NCBI GenBank assembly: GCA_013396995.1
Contig: VWZP01004610.1
Coordinates: 169,794 to 233,793, forward strand
Source: Dicaeum eximium
Taxonomy: Eukaryota > Chordata > Aves > Passeriformes > Dicaeidae
Reading direction: 5' to 3'
DNA: 64,000 nucleotides
Shown piece after piece: positions 12,401-22,382 of the stretch. The first letter of the stretch is position 1; every line of letters begins with the position of its first letter. A model generated the notes under the pieces. The model was not told the DNA's origin. It saw nothing but the letters and a program-made list of their open reading frames with translations, and did no database searches. The position numbers were made by a program, and so were the translations under genes.

Positions 12401-14831
12401 ATACCTCACCTTGTACCCAAAAGGCTGTGCTTGATTAGTTGGGTTTTCCACAATGAGGTGCTTGGGGAATTGAGAACCAACCAACCCCTGCCCAGCCCTG
12501 TGCTTGTGTGATTGTGTCCAACTGCTCTGAGGAAAAGGGGAAAGGAGGACAAGGGTAAATTCCACCCATGCAGCTGCCTGAGAGGAACAGGTCACTGTTT
12601 GGAGGTAGAAATAAGGCTGGAAGTGAGACAATGAAGTAGAGGTAAGTGTTCTTTGACATCACCAAGGCTACATCAGGGAGTTGCTGAGTAACCTGCTGAA
12701 ATCATCCTTGGAAATGTTTGAGCAGAATGGGTTGCTGCCTGTGCTCCGAGTATCTGCATGTGAATTTGGGGCTGGCGTTGGCACCCAGCTCTTTGTTTCT
12801 AATCCTGATCTGAATGTGCTGAACCTACATTAGCACAGACTCCGAGACTGGGAGGTCTGTAACTATGGCAGTGTCCTCCAAAGATGACCCTCCCCTCCTC
12901 ATCTCAACACTGGCATTGGTGAGCTGCCCTGTAAGGTGGCACTCCTTTTTTCTAGTAGTAATTCCATGTCAAAGAGGAAATATAAATAAACTCCCCAAAC
13001 AAAAGAAGCAAGGAAAAAATAATTATTTCAAACATTTGAGCAGGAACAATAGGGTAGGATATGCACTCTCTGGGGAGGGCTAATGGCTGAAACCGATAGG
13101 AGCACAGTGCTGCCTTGGTCTGTACCTAGCCTGGCTCAGCACGGAATATTTATAGCAAATGTTATGGCAGAAGCATGTGTGACCTGCAGGCTCCCGGCGA
13201 GGGGAAGAGCTTTCCTGTGCTGTCTCTGGGATACAATAGACAATTATTTAGACACTATCTTTGTCTCAAGATATAAACAATTAAACGCTGGCTACTGATT
13301 TCTGCTCTGATGTTCAGACCATGCTTCCTTGCTTAGGGATTTGTGGAGAAGGCAGGGATTTTTCAGAAATGTCACAGCTATAAAGTTCCCGAGGCAACTC
13401 TACCAAACTGACTAATTGGGAATGCAGAATAATGTCACGAGCACTGTGAAGTTGTAGTTTCCCAGAGGATGGCAGCCAGTGGTTCAGTGTTGTTCAGCTG
13501 ACGTTAATGGGGTGTGGATGGTGTAGACCCCTGAATCTGTCTGTTCCATTGTGTTTTGCCTCATCACTATGGTATTAAAGTACCTACAGCTGCTACTGGA
13601 TAGTAATTAAGTGTTCTTACATATAATTAACTACCTTCAACTGACTGCTGAACAGCTTAAATAATCTACATATAATGGCAGATATTTTGGTATTAGAATG
13701 GTGACAGTTGGTGCCAAGTAGCTGGAGAGGTTGGGGAAACAGCTGTTGTGCATCAAAACAATCTTGTGCTGGCAGATGACTCCTTCTTCAGGCTCCCTCC
13801 TTTTCCTAGGGGTCCCTGTCTATTCTGGGTGCCAGTACCAAAAGGATCCTTTTGGATCTCTTCAGGAGTCACATAAGGTTTGTTTTCTGTAGAGCAGAAG
13901 AATTTATAATTGCAAAAAAGGGGAAATGTGTAGTGTACTGCTGCTGTGGCTCACTGGGCAGAAGGTAAATCTGCATCTGCAGTTCCGAGGTCAGCAGTGT
14001 GAATCTGGGGGAACATCTAGCACAGATACAGTGCCAGAGGTGTGTGGGCTTTGTGAAAGGCTTGGTCTGAAATCCACCTTCAGCAAGAACTGATCTGTTA
14101 CGTTCATTATTTCATTCCAGTTGTATTCCAGGGATTTTATAGCTCTGTGTTTTCACCTTGAGCTTCTGCTCAGCTTTGCACAAGGAGCTGGCTGCCAGCT
14201 CTCTGTCCTTCCCTGTGTAAAGCTGCTCCTTGGTTGGTGTAAGGTTTTAGTGCCCTGTGTGCTGCAGAGCCCAGGACTGGTGCCCTGTTCAGCTGCCTGG
14301 CACCTCCCTGCAGTGGCAGCCCATCTCCAGTGTGGAGCTGTGGTGTTTGCAGTGAGCTGCTCCCTGCCTGGCAGCACCAGCACCAGCCCAGTTTGTCTGA
14401 CAGATGCAGTGGAGCAACTCTCTCTCCTTTGGCCACAGGCAAAATGAGTCTCCTGCTCTAATTTCATTGTGTTTGGCCATCTCACAAACTCTAAAGCTCC
14501 CTGAAATGGAAAGGAAGTAATGTTTAAATTATACATGAGTGAACTGATTTACTCAGCCTGAAGTTTTAAGTTCCGTCCTTATAAATACGGGGCTGAAGCT
14601 ATCAGTCTGTGCATCCATCTGTCTGCCTGGTGAAGATTGAATTAGCAGGAGCACAAATGCAGATCCAGGACTGTAAAAGCTTTGGCTTAGACCAGTGCAA
14701 ACCATGTGGGGCAGATGCTGCTGCCACAGGGAATGTGTCATGTTTGCCTGGGGTTATCTTGTCTGGTAGTCTGCCCTCAGTGATGGAGGAGACCATTGTT
14801 GCAGGATCCCTTCTGCCACTGGCAAGTGGTA

Positions 14832-14979
14832 TAGTCACCATCCCTGGAAATATTCAAAAAGTGTGTGGATGAGACACTTGAGGACATGGTTTAGTGGTCA
14901 GTGTGGTGGTGGTGGTGCTGGGTTGATGGTTGGAATCGATCTTGGAGGTTTTATCTAACTTTAATGATTCTGTGATTCT
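14832..14979 (+). mobile_element. CR1 LINE 3' terminus, sense orientation
   Basis: From CACCATCCCTGGAAATATTC the sequence runs through CACTTGAGGACATGGTTTAG and a GGTGGTGGTGGTGCTGGGTT block. It ends in TTAATGATTCTGTGATTCT, the short terminal repeat typical of CR1 3' ends. Only the last 150 or so bases are clear, as expected for 5'-truncated insertion. Confidence 0.85.
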
Positions 14980-15839
14980 AAAACTCAGTGTTTTGATAAT
15001 GTCTGTCCACTCCTGACTGGAAAGGGATTCAGACTGCTCCTCTGTCTGCCTCCTGCTCCTAATGGAGGAGTTTAGCTTCCTGTGGAAGGGATTTTGCAGA
15101 GCATGTGAAATGCTGGTTCAATTCTCTGGTCACTTCCTATGGGCATCGGCCCCGCGCTCCTTGGGGAGCCCAGTGCCGGAAAGTCGTAACTGCGCTCGCT
15201 GATGGCCTGGAGATCCCTTTTGCAGATGTTTCACCCAGGTATCTCCTTCCACATCTATTGAAATAAATGAACAATCAAGCTGCAGTGCTGCCATGCCTGG
15301 ACAGGGACAAGCAGCAAACCATCCTCTTTGACCCAGAAACAGAGGATGCTGGATTTTTGTAGGGGTTGAATTGGATTGTGGGGTGGGGATCTGCTGGCAG
15401 GGATCTGCCAGGTGGGCAGGGACTTGATCATCAGACTGCATCCTCAGGGTGTGCTCTGTGAGCAAACACAGCTCTGCCCTTGGTCCTTGGATGCGGCACC
15501 CAGCAAGTCTGAAATGTCTGCAGAGACATAAACAGAAAGGGGGAGAAGTCACGATTCTCTCCTATTTGTTTGACCTAAATACACTGAAGTAACTGTACCC
15601 CCATGAAAGAGATAATTTCCTGACGCTGGAGAGCTTAACATCTGTTTCCTCCCATTTTTTTTCAGTGGTAGAACATGGTAACGGAAGAACTGGCGGGGTT
15701 TTCTTTCCTCTTTTTCTTTTGTATCGCAAGAGGCGCTGCATGCTTGGGCTAAATATGCTCTCCGAGAGTAGACAGGTTTCTCTCAAGGGTTATATGATCA
15801 TTTGTTCTCTATTTTCTCTCCTTCCTGCCTCCCCCCGCC

Positions 15840-16160
15840 CCTCCTGGAGAGGAGCGGATACAGCGAAGCCCAGGCAGGACTTCCTCAGCTCGGCCGTGCC
15901 TTCTGGCAGGCTGCGCCGCGTGCCCTCTCCCTGTCACCCCCCTTCCCCGAAAAACAATGGCCAAAGGCTCCTTCTTGTTTGTTATTTTGGATCCTGCAGA
16001 GGAAGAGCCGAGTGGAAGATCGTGTCCCCGGGGGCCCTCCGTGCATTCCAGCTCTGGCAGCGCATGGCGGGGCTGTCGGCCCCCAGGCTGCTCCGGCCGT
16101 GTGCTGCTGGGGGGGACACGGGGTTTGAGAGCAAATGTAGCACTGCTGAGAGGTGAGAGG
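15840..16160. promoter_or_regulatory. intragenic CpG cluster, possible alternative promoter
   Basis: By eye I count roughly eighteen CpG in about 300 bases, while flanking kilobases have very few. The stretch includes GCGGATACAGCGAAG, GCTGCGCCGCGTGCC and TGCTCCGGCCGTGTGC, and ends near a donor-like GAG|GTGAGAG at about 16154. An ATG at 15957 opens a frame, but I do not recognise its product. This could be a weak alternative first exon of the host gene or a CpG-rich enhancer. Alternatively it may be a remnant island. Confidence 0.35.
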
Positions 16161-16633
16161 AGGGCGATGGAGCCTTGGAGGGGTGTCTGGAGTTGCTGCT
16201 CCACAGTGAGTGCAAATCCTGTCCTTGGAACACACAGCACAGGTTGTCACAGTGCCAGGAGGAGCTGGGCTTTTCTACCGACTATTCTGACATCGTTTGA
16301 ATGCCCCAGCTTCTCCTTGGCACATGGAGTGCAGTCAGCCTCAGACCCTCTTTACCTCTGGCTCCAAAACCCTCCACGATGACCTTAGGTCTCTCCAGGT
16401 GCTTTCAGCCAGCGGCTCTGTGGTGGAGAGCAGAGTTTCTGGCACGTGATCCTGTCTAGGCTGCCCCAAGGGCAACCCCACCACCAATTTCCTCTTTGTT
16501 CCTTCAAAGGTTTGTTGTTTCTCAGGGCCCCAGCCAAAAGAGTTCTTTCAGGTCACTTGATAGAAGGGATTTACCATTTGCCCTGGAACCTGGCATACGT
16601 GTGCTCCAGAGTCCCACAACACCAAGGGATCCT

Positions 16634-16832
16634 GGAATCACAGAATGGTTTGGGTTGGAAGGAACCTTTGAAATCATCTCATTCCACCTACTGCCATGGG
16701 CAGGGACACCTTCCACTATCACAGGGTGCTCCAAGCCCAGTCCGGCTTGGCCTTGGACACTTCCAAGGGATCCAGGGGCAGCCACAGCTGCTCTGGGTGG
16801 TCTCTGCCAATGCCCTCCTAGTGCTTCAGAGC
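16634..16832 (-). mobile_element. CR1 LINE fragment (antisense)
   Basis: It begins AATCACAGAATGGTTTGGGT and continues with GGAACCTTTGAAATCATCTC, CATGGGCAGGGACACCTTCC, CTTGGCCTTGGACACTTCCA and CTGCTCTGGG. This is the reverse complement of a CR1 3' region in the expected order. Divergence from other copies in the window is moderate. It is one of the two longest CR1 pieces here. Confidence 0.9.
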
Positions 16833-18522
16833 ACTAAATATATTTTTTTAAAAAGTTACTTCTGCTTGTTGCCCAAAACCTCCAGTGATCTGAAGATGAT
16901 TTCAGGGATTGTGTGGTGCCTGCCTGGTAAACAGCCTGAACTGTGTGCTGTTAAATGAGCAGTTTCTTTCTGTCATTAGGATCTCTTGAGAAAACTCAGC
17001 CTGGATCAGACTAATCCTTATTTCCTAATCGATGCTTCCTTTCTAACAGGTCTTGCTACCCTGCTGCCTTTGGACCTGGTGTCGTGGTTTAATCTGGTTA
17101 AACAGCCTAGTTTTGCTCTGCTTGTGGATAACTTGTGTAGGGCAGCTCAGCAGCATGAGCTTGGCCATGGAAAGTGTCACTCCCTGAGGGGTGGCTTATG
17201 ACAGCCCTAATTGCTTGGGCCTGATTCAGTGTCTGTTAAGTTTGTGAGAACTGTCACCTTCAGTGGGTGTTCACCGGGCCGTGCTGTTATTTCTGCTGGC
17301 TGTCTGCTAAATCACACTGAAAAGGAGCGAAATGGCTCTTACTCCCACCTATATCATGCAGGAAGAGCCTGTTGCCAAGGGAATGTTGTGCAACCACGAG
17401 TGAGATACAGAGCACCTATTTCTTTCTTAGAGATCGGGATAACGCAAAAAATATGGAAAGAATTTGGAGGGGGAATCATTGCTGTAGATACAGATGTTTG
17501 CGTAACACACCTGGTGCCCTTGGCTGGGGATTTTATTCATCTCAGTTTATTCATTCCCATCGGTGACCTGGAAAAGGAAAGTGAATTTTCAGAATGAAGG
17601 GCTGCTGCTTTTGTGACAAGAAGGCAGGGCAAGGCAGGGACCTACACAGCCACTGTACACTGGAGCTGTTGGCAGTGTTTGGTTGATAGCTGGAGTTTTA
17701 TAAAACCATCTTCCCCTCCAGGTGAGATTCTGTGTGTTTTGGAGAGCAGACACACGAGCCTTTGGTCTCCAAACCTGGCTGAGCCACCCTTCTTGGGCTC
17801 AGGTAATCTGAGGGCAGTGGAAGAGGCAGAAGGTAATTGTGTTTTCTGTGGTTAAAGCCCTGCTTTAAGTGATGGTAGTCCCAGCTCAGCTGCTGGGTGG
17901 TAACTTGCTATGACTTGACGTCTGCAACTGCAGCTCAGGGAGGGGAAAAATAAACATGTGGTTGACAAGTGGTGTAGTTTTCTGACTAATAGCTATTCCC
18001 AAAACATTTCTTCAAAACCTCTTTCCCCTGCACCCCAGAAAGGTTCATCAGACACTCTCAGGGCTGCTCTCCTCCATACTCAAATTTTATTTTGTCATGA
18101 TGAGCCTGAATGCCCCCAAGGCCATGTGGTTTGGTTGGCAAGGCCACCTTTGCCCTGCTTGGCTGGTGGAAAGCACAGGCTTCCCCCAGGCATCTGCTGC
18201 AGGTGTTTGCACAGCGGCGGACGCTGCGTTCGGCAGCCCCAGCAGGCAGCGGAGCGGAGCAGATTTTGGCTCCTGCTCAGGGAAGACTGAGGGAAGCTGG
18301 CTGAAATTTGCCTTGGTGGTGGGTGGTTTGCTCTGGGTGAGGCAGTGCCAGTCCTGGGGCTGGAGCTGGCTCAGCAGCAGTGCTGGGGCTGTGGGCACTG
18401 AGGAGGCTGTGCTGGGAGTTGGCTCCTGCCAAGGTCAGCCTGTGGTTTGATGCCTTAAGTTTCAGCTTTCATATCTTCCAGATTCTGTACTGCATTAGTA
18501 AATAACTCTGAACTTCATACAA

Positions 18523-18882
18523 AGTGTCAGCAAGTTCTCCTCACAGTTCAGTCAGACACAACAATCCTTTTCCAGCCCCAGAATCAAGGACACCGTTGCA
18601 GCTTCACCCCAAAAAGTGTAAACACCAGAGAACTGAGGAGAGCAAACTGGGAGGATGGGACTGCATCACCTGGAGCTGGAATTGGACAATTAACCCCAAT
18701 ATGGAAATGGACCAAAACTTACAAAAGTGTGAAAACGTGTGACTTGCCATCCCTCTTGGGTGTAGCCTGGGTCAGGCTCTTGTACTGCCCAAGGTGTATC
18801 CTTTGAAGGACCTTTCAATAAATCCCTGCTTTATTCCTCTAACACTGTCCAGCCTCTGTTCCAGGCAGCCTCTTGAGGCATT
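18523..18882 (+). mobile_element. LTR of an avian endogenous retrovirus, probably solo
   Basis: A U3-like region precedes AAGGTGTATCCTTTGAAGGA, then CCTTTCAATAAATCCCTGCT and a U5-like TGTCCAGCCTCTGTTCCAGG. A polyadenylation signal in this setting, with this wording, is how I recall LTRs scattered through bird genomes. No gag, pol or env frame flanks it, so a solo LTR is likely. I could not find a target-site duplication or fix the exact ends. Family assignment is not attempted. Confidence 0.5.
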
Positions 18883-18890
18883 GGTTTCAG

Positions 18891-19101
18891 TGTGTGCAGT
18901 CCTGCAGATGTGACTGGAGGGAATTCAAACACCAGCAAGGTGGTTTTGAAGATGGGAGGTTCAGATGAGGTTGTGGTGGAATGGGAGATGGAGAGGAGGA
19001 ACCGAACACTGGTCACAGAATGGGTCTTCTCTCTGCTTGGAGTGCTTGGGTGTGGCTTCATGGTGGCAGCTCTAATTTACATCTGCTTTAAAGCTGCTTA
19101 A
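18891..19101 (+). CDS. small ORF with a C-terminal membrane segment, unrecognised
   Basis: The frame directly follows an acceptor-like TTGGTTTCAG at 18881-18890 and ends at a TAA at 19099-19101. It reads about 69 residues: a polar N-terminal part with two N-glycosylation sequons (NTS and NRT), an acidic patch (DEVVVEWEMERR), then about 22 hydrophobic residues starting WVFSLLGVLG, and a short tail FKAA. The first codon is GTG, so as a gene it would have to be a terminal exon or start at an internal ATG (18952 or 18988). I do not recognise a family. A chance frame is quite possible, and part of it may lie in LTR-flanking sequence. Confidence 0.2.
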
Positions 19102-19879
19102 AAAAAAATAATACAACCCCCCCATATTTAATTCTAAAGCCACCCATGTGCCCTGTTATTCTGCATTCTGTTGCTTCTCTGGGGAGGGCTGTGCAGGATC
19201 TGTCCCTTGTTACGGGCTCTCTTTTCCCTGCCACATGAGGAACAGCCTGTCTCCTCTGTGCTAGCATCCCTCCAAAGACTTCACAGGCTCGCCTCTTCCC
19301 TTTGAATCTTCTTTCTTCATGCAGGATCCACCCAGCCAAAAACAATAAAACATAAAACTGGAAAGAGAAAACAAACAAAAAAAGAGAACCGTTTGTGACT
19401 TCTGTCTTTTGCTGCCAGTTGGCTGCATGACTTGAAACAAGTAAAGTGCTCTTCCCCCCACACCCTTCCAACCCATTCCAATGTGTTAGTCTTTAAGTTA
19501 CAGCAGGAATGTCTGGGAATAACTCAGATCCCAAAGTGACAGCCTGAGAAATGAGGAGCCGGTCTCCTCCTCAGGCACCAGATGGAGGAGCTGTCCTGCT
19601 CAACCCTTGGTTTTTTGGGAACAAAAGCTTCTGTGGTCTCTGCAGGGACCCATGACAACACAGCTCCCACATGAATTTCTGCTGCAGGGTTTAAATGGAG
19701 GCAGGTGGTGCTGAGGCCCCAGAAGTGCTTGGGGAAGGAAGTTTTCTCTTAAAACCTCCGTGGTGGCGGGTACAAGAGGCTGAGTAAAGAGATGGCTGAA
19801 GCAGAGCGGGGCAGCATGTGGAGCATCATCACTGTGCTTGGGCTGGGTAACTCTGGGTGTAACTGGAGGTACCCACTGA

Positions 19880-20235
19880 GCTGTGTGACTGTGTGGGGTG
19901 TGTTTGGCAGTGTGTGATTGGACTGGGGAACTGTGGGTTGTATTTGGCAGTGTACATTTAAGGGTGTGTAGTTGTAGGGCATGGTTAGCTGTATCCAGTG
20001 ATGCTTTGTCACTGTGGGGTGTATTTGGCAGTATTCCATCAGGATGTGTCACTGTGGGGTGTATTTGGCTGTGTCCAGTGATGCTGTGTCACTGTGGGGT
20101 GTATTTAGCAGTGCAGATTTAGGCTGTGTCACTGTGGGGTGTATTTGGCTGTATTCCATCAGGGTGTGAAACTGTGGGGTGTATTTAGCAGTGCAGATTT
20201 GGGCTGTGTCACTGTGGGCTGTGTTTGGCACAGCC
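19880..20235. repeat. 40-bp minisatellite, about nine copies
   Basis: The core ACTGTGGGGTGTATTT recurs at exactly 40-base steps from 20011 to 20211 (20011, 20051, 20091, 20131, 20171, 20211). Three more degenerate copies at about 19888, 19930 and 19971 are spaced 40-42 bases. The half between cores exists in three types: one with TTCCATCAGG, one with TCCAGTGATG and one with GCAGATTT. Their order is mixed, which suggests past duplication in multi-unit blocks. Antisense frames through it are repeat artefacts. Confidence 0.92.
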
Positions 20236-20439
20236 ACTGCCACCTGCAGCTTCACCACAGCTCAGAGCGGAGCCAGCAGCAGCCCTGGCAGTACCTCACA
20301 TGGTTAATAAAGGGCAAAAATGGCTAAGATGAGTGAAAGGGGGATAAAAAAAGGTGAGAAGCAGCTCTGTGAGCGCCGAGGTTGGTGAAGGTGGTGAGGA
20401 TGAGGTGCTGGAACAGGGGGATGATCCCTGGCAGGAGTC

Positions 20440-20685
20440 GCGGCCTGCGCAGGCCCCACGCAGGAGCAGGTTCTCCTGATGGGAGTGGGACCTGTGATGG
20501 CTCCACAAAGCAGGAATGGGAGCTCTGGAGGCTCCACGCAGGAGCAGGGGGATGTTCCTGGTAGGAATTGTAGCCTGTGGAGCTTGATTCCTGGCAAGAA
20601 TTGTAACCAGTGGAGGCCCCACACAGGAGCAGGTTCTCCTGACAGGAGCCGTGGCCTGCGAAGGCCCCATGGGAGCCTGGGATAA
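20440..20685. repeat. degenerate tandem repeat around CAGGAGCAGG blocks
   Basis: Blocks resembling GGCCCCACGCAGGAGCAGGT recur near 20452, 20530 and 20613. Between them lie variants of TCCTGATGGGAG, TCCTGGTAGGAATTG and TCCTGGCAAGAATTG. The spacing is roughly 80 bases, with unequal units. It lies 0.2 kb from the 40-bp minisatellite but has a different unit. Confidence 0.6.
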
Positions 20686-22314
20686 GAATGAGAAGAATGT
20701 TGGCACTATTATGTCCCAACCATACCTCTCCCAGTTCCCAATCCTTCTGCACCCCTTGATGGCAGGTAGATCCCTCAGAAGATGGGGAAGTTGAGCCGTG
20801 ATGGGTGAGGGTAAGACATTGTGTTAGTTTTATTTTTGTTTTTCATTGTCCAGATCAGTTGGGGATAAATCAAATAACAGGGATTGGAATGGGATCACTG
20901 TATTTTTACAGCAGCCCATCAGCTTTTTCATCTTATTTCCTCCCTTGCCTCGTTTGGGCAGCACAGTGAGTGGACATCTGGCAGCCCACCACAGCAGCAA
21001 ACGCTCATTTCTGCTACCCTAAGCACAGCTGGTGCCAAAAATGCTTGGCACAACCCCTGTGGCAGGGCTCATGGAAAGCCAGATGACTGTTGTCCATAAA
21101 ACAGAGGGATGCTGGTTGTTTCTGTTGGCTGTGCTCTGCTTCCGTGGTGCCTCTGCCATCCATGGGGGTCTCACAGGTTATCCCTTCTTGGAGGCAGACA
21201 AGGTGGCAAGGTAGAAACAGACTTATTTGACTGAGTACAAGGGTCATGAGATGTCCAGGGCAGTAGCTGCTTCATTAATAACCTTGGTTTTAACAGAAAT
21301 AGCAAGTTTAAATGTTTTTAGTAGATATGGGGCTTGTTTACAGTGATAGTGTGGCTCTCCTGCTGCCTGGGGGAAAGAGTTTCAAACTCTTGTCTTGGGA
21401 CTCACTATTTCTTTCTTCTTCCTCCTAAGAGTGGGATTGGGAATTGAGGGAATTTAACCCCATTTAGTGCCTGGCGTATAGCTCTGCTTTCTAGGCAGCA
21501 AACCCAGGAACTGCAGATCCAGCCCCAGGAAGCTGTAATATCAAGACAGGGTATATGTATTCCAGTGGAAGGGAAGCTTTACGAGCTGCGCAGGAGTTCA
21601 GCTGTGTTCCCACAGCTGGTTCAGAGTTTCCTTTGCTGCTCCAGATGGGGGAACTGTATCCTGTCCACTGGAACTCACTTGAGGGGAACATGTTTTTTGT
21701 ACGTTGAGTGGTGGCCAAGCAGCTTTCATTGAGCAGACCAGTGCCAGGAGGGATTCCCATGCTGGTGCCATCGCTAGTGTATGAAAAACCTGGCTTGGAT
21801 ATTCCATGAGTTTTCTGATGTTGTAGTATTTTAGAGTTGCATTGCTTCCAGGAAAAGCCTCATCCTGACTTTCCTTTGAATGGCTGCCTGGAGAGACTGA
21901 GCTATTGGGAGCATGGTGCCAGTTCCTGCAGATGGGGATGGTGGAGATGACAGTGACATGTGCAGGGACACTCACTGGAATTTCCTCTCTCCTCTCTGCC
22001 ATGAACTCGGATGCATTTAGAGTCTCAGCAACTTGCAAAACGAATATGTTATTTATGGGATTCTGAGGATACTTTGTGGTAACTTTATTAGTGCAGGAAA
22101 TTTATTTGTGGTCACTGAATGTTCAGTCATTTAAATCAGATTTAAGTAGCTTTGAAACTTACATGGTTTGGAAGCAAAATTTCAGCCTCCCTAGAATCAA
22201 TGGGGAAAACCACCACAGCCACTTGGATAAGGTTTGGCTTGTGATGCCTTAAAAAATGTGGCTTCTAAAAGTTTTCTGCTCCTAATTGCATTCCTTTGTT
22301 CTTTTCCCTTAAAG

Positions 22315-22382
22315 CCTTGTGAAGAAAGCAATCTGAGGACCATGCATCCGTGACTCCTGGGACCAGCCTGTGAGCCAGGGCG
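22315..22382 (+). promoter_or_regulatory. SPATA13: 5' UTR part of exon 2 with a three-codon upstream ORF
   Basis: The exon begins after the acceptor CTTTTCCCTTAAAG. An upstream ATG at 22342 reads ATG CAT CCG TGA. A TGA at 22371-22373 lies in the main reading frame, so the frame cannot extend upstream and the ATG at 22383 is the first usable start. Its context, GCGATGG, has G at -3 and +4. The upstream ORF may lower translation of the long isoform, which is an inference from the general behaviour of such elements. Confidence 0.6.

Larger units (their letters stand above)
103..22314 (+). other. SPATA13: intron 1, about 22.2 kb, without a recognised coding exon
   Basis: This interval lies between the donor at 103 and the acceptor at 22313-22314, which has a pyrimidine tract followed by TTAAAG. 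It holds CR1 fragments near 7.6, 9.4, 14.8 and 16.6 kb and a 37-bp minisatellite at 6.49-6.86 kb. It also holds AT-rich blocks at about 8.26-8.37 and 13.56-13.70 kb, a CpG cluster at 15.84-16.16 kb and a repeat cluster at 18.5-20.7 kb. Frames of 60-270 codons occur on both strands but look like chance: they overlap each other, follow repeat boundaries or have low-complexity composition. In the remaining stretches I see only unique, CpG-poor DNA. Confidence 0.55.

Noticed and set aside
17211..17597. 128-codon + strand frame in intron 1
   Set aside because: No recognisable domain or splice context. Probably chance.
19880..20235. CRISPR-like regular repeat-spacer layout
   Set aside because: The 40-base period has a conserved core, but the 'spacers' are only three recurring variants. 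The genome is vertebrate, so it is a minisatellite.
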